A DNA stretch of 64,000 bases from Pollenia angustigena. Its lineage: Eukaryota > Arthropoda > Insecta > Diptera > Polleniidae. The notes under the pieces are model-generated. The model worked only from the letters and a program-made list of their open reading frames with translations, was not told the DNA's origin and made no database searches. How positions within the stretch are numbered: the first letter of the stretch is position 1; every line of letters starts with the position of its first letter. Positions 44,301 through 49,330 of the stretch are shown here, one piece after another. The translations under genes were made by a program, and so were the position numbers. Location: contig OV884059.1 of the NCBI GenBank assembly GCA_930367215.1, positions 27,676,945 to 27,740,944 on the forward strand, given 5' to 3'.

Positions 44301-47297
44301 TGCGAATCTTTGATACCCTCCACCTACAGTTAGAATATTTCCGAAGTGATCTTTATATGGGTCATATGGTAAATTATGGGCCGATCTTTACAAAATTTGA
44401 ACAAGTAATTTATAGTCTTATAAAACTTTGACTAACCAAATGTCATTATAATAGAACACAGATTGAAAGCTTTACGGTTCTGTGCGTTCTTAAGCTTTTT
44501 CCGAGAGTATGTTTTATATGTGGCCTATGGTAAGTTGTGGATTGATCTGCACGATAGTTGACAGTGTAAGTTCTTGTGATATAAAACTGTGACAAACCAA
44601 AATTTATAAAAAAAACATATGTTAGGGCTTAAGACGTACTGTTTTCCAAGAGTAGGTTTTATATGGGGCCTATGTTAAAATATGGACTGGTAATCACGAA
44701 AATTGACAGCGTAATTTCTAGTCTTATAAAACTAAGGCGGACCAAATTTATCACAATAGCATTATTTGTTTCGTTTTTAGGCAAACTAAAAGTTTTTTCG
44801 AGAGTGGGCTTTATATGTATGAGGCCTATCGTTAATTATGGACCGATTTAGCAGTATGATTTTTAGTCATATAGAACGAATTTGTGCATAAAAGCCGGTA
44901 TTTGTGATACCAAAGAGGAGCAGGGTAGTTTTACTTAGCGAAGCGGGTTCTTGCTATACCATAGATTGGAAAATCCTTGAGCCCGGCCGAAGGCCGGCTA
45001 TGCAGAGAAGCTTAAGTTAGCGAAGCCGATATTTGTCATACCAAAGCGGGGCGAAGCCGGTTTTTGCTATACCATAGAGGAGAAAATCCTTGCGCCCGGC
45101 CGAAGGTCGGCTATGCAGGAGTGTTTTCGTTTGCGACGCCCATGTTTATAATTTGATTACGTTTGTATTCCACTTTTATTTAAATAAACTACATACTAAC
45201 CTGGTGCACTTCTGTAATATTTTGATGTAAAATGCAAAAAGAATGTAATGTGAGGTAAACAGATAGTAATTTTCAAATAAATTTTGTATATCTAAAAAGA
45301 TATGGTCAAAAGCTTTGAAATGATACCAATATTGGCCATATAACGATAAAAATGTAGTGGAAAATCGGACCTTTATATAAAAACTTAAAACGTCCATAAC
45401 TTGAAAACTAAGCGTTTCCGCCAACTTTTTTATTTTATTTTTTCTTCTTATTTTTCAATTTTCTATCACCCTGGGTACTTTTTTTTTTTTTATTTGGAGC
45501 TGCGTCGGTAAACTAGATTTGTTCCTAAAACTGGGGTTTTATTTGTATAATATCTTCAGTTTTTCTAAAATCTTTGGATAAAGTTTCCTGACGATCTGGC
45601 CTAAGCAACCAGTGAAATGATCATAGGAATAGCTTATTCCAAGGCGAATTTATAACAGGTAAGTGCAACTCTACAACTACAAAAAGCCCCATGCATGGTG
45701 GAATAAGCAGGTGGCATCGTTACGGCAACAAATACAACATTACAACAAAAATGGAAATTACATCACCATTTACGTCAAAAAATAGTTTAAACAAAAATCA
45801 AAGCGTGCCGCTAAACGTGATGAAATAAATACATTTTTAGCCAACTTTCATTCAATTATAGTCAATATTTTATTTATTTTAAAATTATCAAAAACTTTAA
45901 TAAAATACAATAATCACAGCACAAAACGTGGTATTTTTGTAAACATAAGCAAAACTTTGACATAAACCTAGACAAACAATGCAAGAGCAAAAAATCGTCA
46001 TCTGGCTTAGTGCTGCCACCTGTTTATTCCACCATGGCCCCATGTACCTATTTTGTTTTTGCAATTTTCTGACTTGTTGTCAAATTTCAGTATAGAAACA
46101 AAACAATATTTTGACGTTTCACCATTTTTTAATTCGCCGTGGATACAGCTGATGAACGGCTGACGAGTTGAGCTTACCTGGAGTTAATTCGCCTTGGCTT
46201 ATTCCTTCAACAATAAATTTCAGTTTATCAATAGTATCAAGGCGAATTCATGTAATCGCCTTGAATAGTATGAAATGGGAATTTAGCACATTTAAACGAA
46301 ACCTTGTAAATTAATTTTTTTAATCCGAAGAAAAACATTGATTTTTCGATTTTGTGACGCGTAAACTGCACATCACCCCATAATTTTTCTAAAAGATATT
46401 CACCCTTATTGTGTTTGGCGTATTTAAAATACGCCAACGACTGTTTGGTAAGAGATTAAAGAGAACGTGAACTTTTTTCCTTTAATCTATTACCAAATAG
46501 TCGTAGGCGTATTTTAAATACGCCAAACACAATAGGGGTGATTAAAACTTTTTGATAAAAATTCCAATCTATAAACTTCTTTAAATGAAATGTCAATCTG
46601 GCGCTTTATTTAAATCAGCTATATGCATTACTTTTTTAAACAAGTTTCGTCCTAAAAAAAAACGTACATATTCCTCTCACTCTGGCTAATGTCCTCTCAC
46701 TCTCGCTAAAATATTATACGTAAGTGTGAGTGTTGGTGTGATTATCAAAACACTCATGGTTGCATTTTTTAGCACTAACTTAAGATTTTTACAAAACTCC
46801 TTTTTTTAGGTGGACACTAAATACAACAAAAGAGAATTAGTAAAATTTGTATTCAATCCTTAACTTTTTCTAGGCAAGTTACAGTTTTTTGTTGTTGTAA
46901 AACCAAAGCCCTTTTTATGAGGAGCACTAGATGCTCTTTTTCATGTAATTGATGATGTTGCTGGTGTAGTTTATTGTATTAGTGGTGTTATTGCTGTTTA
47001 GTACACTGTACAAACTTTAAGATGTGAACTCTACTCTAGCAAAACAAAAGCCGCATATACTCCTATCGACAGCAACAACAAGAAAGTATAAAAAACACAC
47101 AGAAACCAGAAAATCAATAAAAACAACAAAATACACATTTTTGCAAAAGCAATAAAAAGACGCGCGCAAATTGTTATTTTAACCCAAGACTATTCCTTTT
47201 TCAGTAATTTTTTAAAATTTAGTAATATACATAAAATTTTTATGAAAATTTAACTTACCGCTGCTGGTTGAAAACACAATCTACAAATGCTTTCCAT
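2148..47297 (-). CDS. C2H2 zinc-finger protein, 7 coding exons, 454 aa
   Basis: Likely a nuclear DNA-binding transcription factor; targets are unknown. Joining seven exons (39+291+105+133+95+470+232 nt) gives an uninterrupted 454-codon frame with GT-AG introns and consistent phases. Seen in the protein: an N-terminal four-Cys motif C5-x2-C8-x16-C25-x2-C28; a low-complexity stretch rich in Ala, Thr, Asn and Gln (about residues 40-100); a basic segment PRRPRKNG (about 116-123); nine C2H2 fingers (about 156-405), several joined by TGERP-like linkers; and a tail with a basic PKRSKK patch, a psi-K-x-E type IKDE site and an acidic end. The first intron is about 39.6 kb. The finger block looks like a conserved fly gene, but I cannot name the orthologue with certainty. 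The start is the first ATG of exon 1, and it directly precedes the CRLC motif. Confidence 0.85.
2543..3012 (-). CDS. Zinc-finger gene, coding exon 6 (fingers 3-8)
   Basis: 470 nt from a TTAATAG acceptor to a CAG|GTGCTG donor, ending in phase 2. Encodes the helix of finger 3 ([11 protein letters not shown]), linker TGERP, finger 4 with a wider C-x4-C (CIEPEC), and fingers 5 to 8. The helices of fingers 3 and 4 are nearly the same (TNLNNH), suggesting similar base contacts. Finger 6 has an extra residue (CPRCPEKTF). Reading on past the donor gives non-conserved sequence and a stop. Confidence 0.9.
3073..3167 (-). CDS. Zinc-finger gene, coding exon 5
   Basis: 95 nt, in phase with both neighbours. 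Encodes the helix half of finger 2 ([14 protein letters not shown]), the linker TNDRP, and the first half of finger 3 ([12 protein letters not shown]). The donor is CAG|GTTGGT. Confidence 0.85.
3232..3364 (-). CDS. Zinc-finger gene, coding exon 4
   Basis: 133 nt from a TTTAG acceptor to a GTAAAT donor, ending in phase 1. Encodes VDLIFNEEG, then finger 1 (CPLC...H-x3-H, an [13 protein letters not shown] core), and the start of finger 2 (CNYCNKG). Confidence 0.85.
3365..5218 (-). other. Intron 3 with GTATAAGAG motif cluster
   Basis: 1,854-bp intron. Plus-strand AACTCTTATAC (gene sense GTATAAGAGTT) and close variants occur about 20 times between 3460 and 4780. This differs by one base from the GTATAACAG motif downstream of the gene. 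A perfect CTGTTATAC/GTATAACAG inverted pair sits at about 3476-3495. Confidence 0.6.
4784..5010. mobile_element. Small inverted-repeat element (MITE) in intron 3
   Basis: The outer ends GGAACAAAATA and TTTATTCTGTTCC are inverted, with GTAGT/ACTAC inside. An internal perfect hairpin CTGTCAAAAGTT...AACTTTTGACAG lies at about 4832-4863. No target duplication is clear. Confidence 0.5.
5219..5323 (-). CDS. Zinc-finger gene, coding exon 3
   Basis: 35 codons, [13 protein letters not shown] through TIQHLD. The acceptor is AAGCAG and the donor GTATAT, both phase 0. The frame stays open past the donor for about 36 residues of hydrophobic translation, which is intron. The basic PRRPRKNG stretch could act in nuclear import. 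No finger lies in this exon. Confidence 0.7.
5815..6600 (+). pseudogene. mariner transposase relic (rosa-like)
   Basis: Broken mariner (Tc1/mariner superfamily) transposase in intron 2. Readable pieces in order: an [13 protein letters not shown] start at 5912; [13 protein letters not shown]; a VNGVHY-like core; [17 protein letters not shown] at about 6230-6285 (the catalytic-domain WxQQDGA motif); a [13 protein letters not shown] motif; and an [14 protein letters not shown] C-terminus ending near 6590. Stops and frameshifts separate them, and part of the N-terminal half is missing. The order and wording of motifs fit the rosa-type mariners of flies. Confidence 0.8.
6681..6901. mobile_element. 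hAT-like foldback MITE with 8-bp TSD
   Basis: Terminal repeats CAAGGTATATTTATAGCAGG and the inverse of CAAGCTATATTTATAGCAGG. The arms stay complementary for about 80 bp each. Flanked by a perfect GTGCGTTC duplication (6673-6680 and 6902-6909). The 8-bp duplication fits hAT transposition. Confidence 0.85.
7349..7639 (-). CDS. Zinc-finger gene, coding exon 2
   Basis: 97 codons, phase 0 at both ends. It begins [15 protein letters not shown], completing the CxxC...CxxC motif begun in exon 1, then runs into an Ala/Thr tract and an Asn/Thr/Gln tract, which is typical disordered activation-type sequence in fly regulators. It ends DDSEE before GTAAGT. The low-complexity codons (GCA/ACA/CAA/AAC runs) may vary in length between individuals. 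Confidence 0.85.
8443..8553. repeat. Hairpin inverted repeat, arms about 50 bp
   Basis: The left arm ATTTCGAACGTTAACGTTCG... and the right arm match inversely over about 50 bp with a handful of mismatches, around a loop of about 8 bp. Probably a foldback MITE. Confidence 0.75.
9237..9769. mobile_element. MITE with TTA duplication, inside the hAT relic
   Basis: Ends CGCTGGGTCTCCAC and the inverse of CCCCGGGTCTCCAC, then TAGCAAT on both sides. Flanked by TTA (9234-9236, 9770-9772). A 3-bp TTA duplication fits PIF/Harbinger. Confidence 0.65.
9832..10104. mobile_element. MITE with TTA duplication, inside the hAT relic
   Basis: Ends AGGCCTAACCAT and the inverse of AGGCCAAACCAT, flanked by TTA at 9829-9831 and 10105-10107. 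Probably PIF/Harbinger-derived, 273 bp, with no coding capacity. Confidence 0.7.
10429..10620 (-). pseudogene. hAT (DUF659-like) transposase fragment
   Basis: 63 residues starting [20 protein letters not shown] and continuing [16 protein letters not shown]. The pattern YPKL-x3-TC-x-AHGL-x3-AEE is typical of DUF659 hAT-like transposases. The rest of the protein is lost. Confidence 0.7.
10984..12830. other. Intron sequence without recognised gene
   Basis: AT-rich. Holds a fragment at 11375-11410 resembling the ATACCCTCCACC ends of the foldback family at 14826, many AATGCATTA-like words at 11640-12020, and a palindrome AAAGTGAGTTTTTAAACTCA at about 12223-12246 just after GTCCTCTCC. Confidence 0.4.
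12831..13557 (+). mobile_element. GGGCATTTCC-family element, copy 1
   Basis: Terminal inverted repeat TATGGGCATTTCC...GGAAATGCCCATA, about 727 bp, no ORF. Contains three spaced copies of GGTC[AG]CGAACGTACG-like sequence (about 12845, 13010, 13170). Three other copies in the window share its order of segments. Confidence 0.7.
13741..13868. mobile_element. Foldback MITE of about 128 bp
   Basis: Almost the whole element is an inverted repeat: CCGGTTCACAC...TTTGACTCGTCAA on the left pairs with TTGACGAGTCAAA...GTGTGAACAGGC on the right (arms about 50 bp, loop about 20). A CTTTG pair flanks it and may be a target duplication. Confidence 0.75.
13869..14825. other. Low-complexity intron sequence
   Basis: Contains long poly(T) tracts (14029-14051, 14416-14437) and CA/GT-rich words near 14600. 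Open frames across it are low-complexity Lys/Phe-rich translations and are not supported as genes. Confidence 0.5.
14893..15587 (-). mobile_element. GGGCATTTCC-family element, copy 2 (inverted)
   Basis: Same family as 12831-13557 in reverse orientation, ending GGAAATGCCCATA at 15575-15587. It interrupts the foldback arm: the flanks rejoin to match the other arm (CTTAAAGTA...ATATTCTGG). Confidence 0.75.
15790..16390. repeat. Diverged tandem units of the foldback arm
   Basis: About three diverged copies, near 170-180 bp, of a unit with TATAAAGCC, AGTTTAGTACGCCT, AACTGTAACAAAT and GGTCTATAATTTNC. An inverted counterpart with the same words lies at 17835-18135, and a third relative at 44316-44900. 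Confidence 0.6.
16390..17466. repeat. 134-bp tandem array, 8 copies
   Basis: The marker CAGCATCAGA recurs at 16421, 16555, 16689, 16823, 16957, 17091, 17225 and 17359, exactly 134 apart each time. Copies differ by only a few substitutions, so the array is young or recently homogenised. Confidence 0.95.
18252..19720. mobile_element. hAT-like element with GATTAACCGG subterminal repeats
   Basis: Ends TGGGTATTCATT and the inverse of TAGGGTATTCATT, with near-identical 8-bp flanks GGTCCTAC (18244-18251) and GGTCGTAC (19721-19728). Both ends are packed with CGATTAACCGGTTAA-type words. The interior has a short broken reading frame ([10 protein letters not shown], about 18565) that could be a zinc-finger piece of a transposase, and a nested GGGCATTTCC-family fragment. 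Confidence 0.7.
18880..19435 (+). mobile_element. GGGCATTTCC-family element, truncated copy
   Basis: Starts inside the family at GGGGTCGCGAACTTACG and ends GGGAATGCCCATA. An internal segment of about 150 bp (GGAGAGATTGTGAAGAAAAT...) is tandemly duplicated (19013 and 19164). It sits inside the hAT at 18252-19720. Confidence 0.7.
20333..20602. repeat. Inverted repeat pair, about 30 bp arms
   Basis: ATATGGAGG-x3-CCTCAGAGCTGAATCG at the left and its inverse ending CCTCCATATG at the right, about 210 bp apart. Possibly a MITE; no target duplication seen. Confidence 0.5.
21068..21477. mobile_element. MITE with TTA duplication
   Basis: Ends AGGTAGAAGTAC and GTACTTCTACCT are perfect inverses, flanked by TTA (21065-21067, 21478-21480). 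410 bp; the interior has several ACGCGT words. Fits PIF/Harbinger by duplication size. Confidence 0.75.
21702..21845 (-). mobile_element. tRNA-derived SINE
   Basis: Read on the minus strand, it starts GGCCCCGGTAGGCTAGCTGG (box A-like TAGCTGGTAGTG), then a good box B, GGTTCGATTCC, in a T-arm with a perfect 5-bp stem (GCGGG/CCCGC) and 7-nt loop. A short tRNA-unrelated body and an A-tail of about 18 follow (poly(T) at 21702-21719). No clear flanking duplication. Confidence 0.75.
21955..22090. repeat. Tandem duplication, about 65 bp, two copies
   Basis: TTTTAAGTAGATCGGTTCGT and the following AGGATAATTTGTTCAAAGTG occur twice back to back. The content resembles the unit of the foldback family at 15790-16390. 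Confidence 0.7.
22672..23090. repeat. Hairpin inverted repeat, arms about 145 bp
   Basis: 22672-22818 and 22945-23090 are inverse copies with few mismatches (for example TGACCCAATTTTTAAATCGA in the left arm against its inverse near 23050-23075), with a loop of about 125 bp. The big foldback element inserted immediately next to its right arm. Confidence 0.8.
23272..27087 (+). repeat. 349-bp satellite, left (forward) arm
   Basis: About 11 units; TTAAAAGTGGACTTTATGGA recurs every 348-349 bp from 23527. Each unit is itself two diverged halves of about 172-177 bp. Units at 24222 and 24920 share GAAAAATGCTAAAAG and CCTTAAGAGG, and the units before and after them match too, which indicates a duplicated 698-bp dimer. 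Many copies hold a fortuitous-looking 90-codon open frame. Confidence 0.95.
27075..27190. repeat. Palindrome centre of the foldback element
   Basis: TGACACCATATAGG runs straight into AGATTTTTCAAATCTG, and CCTATATGGTGTCA returns at 27173. The loop of the fold is therefore a roughly 85-bp piece of the inverted unit. AGATTTTTCAAATCT is itself nearly palindromic. Confidence 0.85.
27173..34130 (-). repeat. 349-bp satellite, right (inverted) arm
   Basis: About 20 units inverted relative to the left arm. A block of five units (about 28298-30039) is followed by a near-identical copy (about 30039-31781), offset 1,741 bp. Private variants recur in order (GTCCAACTACC, a GAAATTCCGAAATT change, a T-run in place of CCCTATTTTT). 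The two units nearest the centre also reappear as the outermost units (about 33520-33870). Confidence 0.95.
34491..35215 (+). mobile_element. GGGCATTTCC-family element, copy 3 (right end lost)
   Basis: Starts TATGGGCATTTCCTGGGGTC and follows copy 1 throughout, including GAACGTACG sites at about 34515, 34680, 34862 and 34875 (the last duplicated). The terminal GGAAATGCCC is missing. Confidence 0.7.
35420..36190 (-). pseudogene. hAT transposase remnants
   Basis: Two readable pieces on the minus strand: [14 protein letters not shown] (about 36090-36140), like the LIVDET-D motif of hAT transposases, and further downstream [20 protein letters not shown] (about 35510-35590), like the EQW-AL-x-YF segment. 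Stops and a gap lie between. They belong to the GTAAGTTT-flanked hAT and share its orientation. Confidence 0.65.
36298..36711. other. No recognised feature
   Basis: AT-rich intron sequence between the hAT end and the 36.7-kb palindrome. A phrase like AGTTTCAGAGATATCGTTAA resembles other repeats in the window, but no boundary is visible. Confidence 0.4.
36712..37270. repeat. Long palindrome, arms about 238 bp
   Basis: 36712-36950 and 37032-37270 are near-perfect inverses around an 81-bp loop. The loop repeats ATTTTGACCCATTTTCGGGT and the following CTGAAAGTAGGAC, which also occurs in both arms, so that segment is present three times. Confidence 0.95.
37443..38680. repeat. Inverted repeat, arms about 120 bp, 1 kb apart
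   Basis: Left 37443-37565 (AAAATCGGTACACAACTTTT, then CACAATTTACTGAGAAAACT, then GTCAGCTCAGAATTGGTTTG) is matched inversely at 38570-38680 at roughly 80-85 percent by eye. The 1-kb interior has no convincing gene. Probably an old foldback or MITE pair. Confidence 0.75.
38814..38857. repeat. AAAAT microsatellite
   Basis: Runs of TAAAA/AAATA units in tandem. Confidence 0.85.
39045..39590 (+). pseudogene. Short mariner relic (irritans/mosquito-like)
   Basis: A deleted mariner: MVKYTNE-like start at 39154; then a core reading [20 protein letters not shown] and [20 protein letters not shown] (39310-39462) with the WFQQDG motif; then only a short 3' tail. The ends GTTTTCCAATA (about 39047) and TATTGGAAAAC (about 39578) are inverse and probably the terminal repeats. 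Only about a quarter of the transposase is left. Confidence 0.8.
39733..39915 (-). repeat. GCCGGC/GCTTCGCTAAC repeat, copy 1
   Basis: Tandem-like copies of GGCTTCGCTAAC...CTGCATAGCCGGCC (about 1.7 units). Inverse relatives lie at 44930-45135 and another at 55646-55725. Confidence 0.6.
39985..41478. mobile_element. hAT-like element, near-perfect TSD
   Basis: Starts CAGGGGTGTCAGAT and ends with the inverse of CAGGGTTGTCAGAT. Flanks ATTTTCAA (39977-39984) and ATTTGCAA (41479-41486) match at 7 of 8. TTGGCGATTTTT words recur near both ends. No transposase is readable. A smaller inverted pair (CCTACAACTG/CAGTTGTAG, 40027-40199) is probably nested. Confidence 0.65.
41582..41778. mobile_element. CAAGGCGAATT-family MITE, 197 bp
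   Basis: Ends CAAGGCGAATT and AATTCGCCTTG, with a perfect 8-bp duplication TTACTGTT (41574-41581, 41779-41786). hAT-type by duplication length. The interior has no gene. Confidence 0.9.
41801..42597. mobile_element. CAAGGCGAATT-family MITE, interrupted copy
   Basis: Starts CAAAGCGAATT and ends AATTCGCCTTG, with a perfect 8-bp duplication TCTATTTC (41793-41800, 42598-42605). Inverse in orientation to the copy at 45640-46196. A TTA-flanked MITE sits in it. Confidence 0.9.
41984..42574. mobile_element. MITE with TTA duplication inside 41801-42597
   Basis: Ends AGG-like...CGTA-x-ACGACATG on both sides with GTCATCTG just inside, flanked by TTA (41981-41983, 42575-42577). The sister MITE at 45640 shows the uninterrupted site (GCACTTACCTG), proving the insertion. 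PIF/Harbinger-type by duplication. Confidence 0.85.
42999..43146. mobile_element. Foldback MITE, about 148 bp
   Basis: TTACACACTATCCCACAAAG...TATTTTATGAAAATGC at the left pairs with GCATTTTCATAAAATACG...GTGGGGTAATGTGTA at the right. Arms are about 42 bp with few mismatches. Confidence 0.75.
43398..44185. mobile_element. hAT-like element, ends CAGGGGTGTCATAGAA
   Basis: Perfect 16-bp ends CAGGGGTGTCATAGAA/TTCTATGACACCCCTG. The words GGTTT, AAACCGAC and GTGTCA...GAAACCAAT repeat near both ends. Only ATT is shared by the flanks, so the target duplication is uncertain. No transposase. Confidence 0.7.
44316..44900 (+). repeat. Fragment of the TATACCCTCCACC foldback family
   Basis: Starts GATACCCTCCACC and contains three or four diverged units with TTTATATG, GGCCTATGGTAA, TTATGGACCGATC and TATAAAACT, as in 15790-16390 and 17835-18135. 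Right side lost. Confidence 0.65.
44930..45135 (+). repeat. GCCGGC/GCTTCGCTAAC repeat, copy 2
   Basis: About two tandem units of CCCGGCCGAAGGCCGGCTAT...GCTTAAGTTAGCGAAGCCG, near 112 bp apart. Inverse to 39733-39915. Confidence 0.65.
45136..45631. other. No recognised feature
   Basis: AT-rich with a T-run at 45479-45491. No gene or element boundary seen. Confidence 0.4.
45640..46196. mobile_element. CAAGGCGAATT-family MITE, copy with nested insertion
   Basis: Ends CAAGGCGAATT/AATTCGCCTTG, with a perfect 8-bp duplication GCTTATTC (45632-45639, 46197-46204). Apart from the nested element it matches 41801-42597 inversely (GAGTTAATTCGCC, TGAACGGCTGACGAGTTG, TTTCAGTATAGAAACAAAAC). Confidence 0.92.
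45694..46036. mobile_element. MITE nested in 45640-46196
   Basis: Ends CATGGTGGAATAAGCAGG and the inverse of CATGGTGGAATAAACAGG (22 of 23 bases in full), flanked by a perfect GCCCCATG duplication (45686-45693, 46037-46044). The related copy at 41801 keeps a single GCCCCATG, the empty site. Confidence 0.92.
46238..46263. mobile_element. 26-bp remnant of a CAAGGCGAATT MITE
   Basis: CAAGGCGAATTCATGTAA joined to TCGCCTTG, flanked by a perfect AATAGTAT duplication (46230-46237, 46264-46271). Its left part matches the copy at 41582 (CAAGGCGAATTCATGTAA), so it is an almost fully deleted copy. Confidence 0.85.
46400..46541. repeat. Foldback with palindrome inside each arm
   Basis: The arms TATTGTGTTTGGCGTATTT... 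run about 62 bp with a handful of mismatches. Each arm contains GGCGTATTTAAAATACGCC (or a near copy), itself a palindrome, so the fold could be a hairpin or two cruciforms. Confidence 0.85.
46542..47258. other. 5' end of the giant intron
   Basis: No element boundary seen. Contains repeated CTCTCACTCT(G/C)GCTAA near 46675-46710 and AC/GT-rich words. Enhancers may lie here, but nothing specific can be read. Confidence 0.3.
47259..47297 (-). CDS. Zinc-finger gene, coding exon 1 (start codon)
   Basis: Encodes [13 protein letters not shown] and ends in phase 0 at a GTAAGT donor (47253-47258). It supplies the first CxxC pair of a four-Cys zinc-binding motif. It is supported by joining in frame to exon 2, which starts right after a TTTTTAG acceptor and carries the second CxxC. 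With only 13 codons it would be missed by most gene finders. The alternative is that a different upstream first exon is used and this one is fortuitous; the matching cysteine pairs and strong donor argue against that. Confidence 0.75.
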
Positions 47298-48482
47298 TTC
47301 CTTTTAAAGAAAATACTAAAATTATATAAAAAAAAATATTAAAACAAATCTCCGACGTAACGCACTGCAAGGGGAAGAACAGTCTAAGCACTAAGCCCGG
47401 TAGTTTATTAAAATTTCATTAACGCCGGGGGAGGTCTATCTTGAAATTTATAGTAAAATTTTTTTGCTACAACACAAAAACTAAGAAAATTTAACAAATT
47501 CTTTTTTAGCAACTTTTTTTTTATTTCACTTTTGAAGTTTTATTTCAGATTTCACTTTGTTATTTCCTTCTTTACTTTTTTTTTGGTTGAGTATTTCAAT
47601 TTTTTGGCCAGCGGAGCACCTTTTTTCTTAAACTTTTTTTTCACACACACATTTTTTTCTCATTTCTTTTGGCATTATTTTTTAGGCTTGTCGCCTCATG
47701 TTTAAGATTCTGCTTTTTTCATTCACTTTTTTATTTTTTCAATAAAATTATGACCATTTATTTTAAAATAATTTATTTTTGTATTGTATTGTTTATGCTT
47801 TTTTATAAGGCTTTGAAATTTTTTTTATGCGACCGTCTAATCAAAATAATTTTTTTTCTGCTGCTTGTAAATGGCAGAGACAATAAAATATAGAGATGAC
47901 GTCTTGTTAATGACTTTACAGACCGCTGGATGGCGCTGTTGTTATTTAATATATGAAATTATTTGTGTTTTGTCTTCTTAGATAATTTAAGCGCACCATA
48001 GATAAGCAAATAAAATGGAAATTGGAAAATTCATGAGAGATTTGTGCAACAAACCATAGAAGACGACATATTTTGTATGAAAAAGCTGGTTGTTGTGAAA
48101 TGTTACTTACAAAATAAACTTGGCAGTACCTCTTTTAGCTGCCAGATACAAAAAAATAAATTTGTATACAGTGCACTCGCGATAATATGGACTGATTAAA
48201 ACAAAGCCAGTTAACTTTTGCAATATTGTTCATATTTGCGAATGGCATATACTCTCCCTTCAAAAACGTTTTTTTCCATAAAAATCAAAGTTTCTAATGT
48301 TAAAGTTTTTTTTTATTTATTGTTCATTGGATTTAAAAAATTATTGATTTTTCAAAAAGAAAAAACAAACTTATAGCTATGCGAAAAAGTCTGTGATTTT
48401 CTTTCGTTCAATCAGTTTAAAAACGCCCCGCTTTCTTAAACATCTCCAGATATTTGCCGTGTTTGCTAACAGTAATCTTTTT
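47298..48482 (-). promoter_or_regulatory. Upstream flank of the zinc-finger gene
   Basis: Begins with the 5' UTR just before the ATG. The promoter must lie in or beyond this flank if exon 1 is the first exon. No TATA box or initiator can be chosen with confidence. 47470-47880 is rich in T-runs. No ORF is supported. Confidence 0.35.
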
Positions 48483-49059
48483 GAGCCAATTTAGACTAGA
48501 CTAATTGTTCTGGCAGAAAACGACAGTTTGTTGGCGAAAGAGGTGAAGAGAGTCGTTTTTGGTTGGCATAATTTTTAATCCAGCTTCAACCCCGCATTAG
48601 CAGAACAAAACCAATACATACATACTTATGAAAAAACAGGTTCAGTGTTTTCTTTTTTGCAGAGCGATTTTAATCGTTAGTTGTTCGCCGTCGTGTAAAC
48701 ATGAATATAAAAACAGAGGGTGGCACTAGAAATTCCTCCTAACAGTATTAACATTTCCTCATCGCTTATTCCAGCCATTTTTCTTCTTTGTTCCAGAATT
48801 ATTTATGCAAACAGTAAAACTTAACAATTTTTTTATTTTTCTTGTTGTTCACAAATTAAGCTCATCTGCTGGTGTTAGGCGCCCGAAATGTTTTTATGTT
48901 TACAGCGAACGAACACCAAACGTCATATAAACAAAAAAATACTAACACATACAAAGCTGCGTGTACGTATACAATTTTATGCCAGAATAATTAATCTGGT
49001 GTAGTTTGGAAAGAACAAAAGTTAATCCGACTAAAAATTAGTCTAGTCTAAATTGGCTC
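48483..49059. mobile_element. Inverted-repeat element, ends GAGCCAATTTAGACTAGACT
   Basis: A 23-bp perfect terminal inverted repeat (GAGCCAATTTAGACTAG...CTAGTCTAAATTGGCTC). A second inner pair (GTTCGCCG...GTGTAAACATG / CATAAAAAC-side TGTTTACAGCGAACG) suggests a longer foldback. Flanks share only TTT. Confidence 0.75.
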
Positions 49060-49330
49060 TTTGCCTCTCATTTTCAAAAACCATCGGTGCATGCATTTTC
49101 AATTTTTTGGGTTCGCTAAATTAGTAACACTTGCACCTTGAAAATTTTGCAATTAGATATAAGCAAAATTTATATTTTTTTTCGAAGATTTGCAGTTCTT
49201 AAAAAATTGGGAAAATATATATAATTTTAAGGAACATTTTAAAATACATTACAACGAAATCTAGTATATTTAAAATATCCCTCAAACTCTAGTGTGTTCA
49301 CATTTTATTTTTTAATACTATAGTATATAA
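49060..49330. other. AT-rich spacer
   Basis: Nothing recognised. Confidence 0.4.

Larger units (their letters stand above)
7640..47258 (-). other. Giant intron 1 of the zinc-finger gene (about 39.6 kb)
   Basis: Bounded by the GTAAGT donor after exon 1 and the TTTTTAG acceptor before exon 2. I find no host exon inside it; its content is nested transposons, palindromes and satellite arrays listed separately. Everything in it is transcribed if the gene is expressed from the exon 1 promoter. The stretch 7640-8430 holds only AT-rich sequence. Confidence 0.7.
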
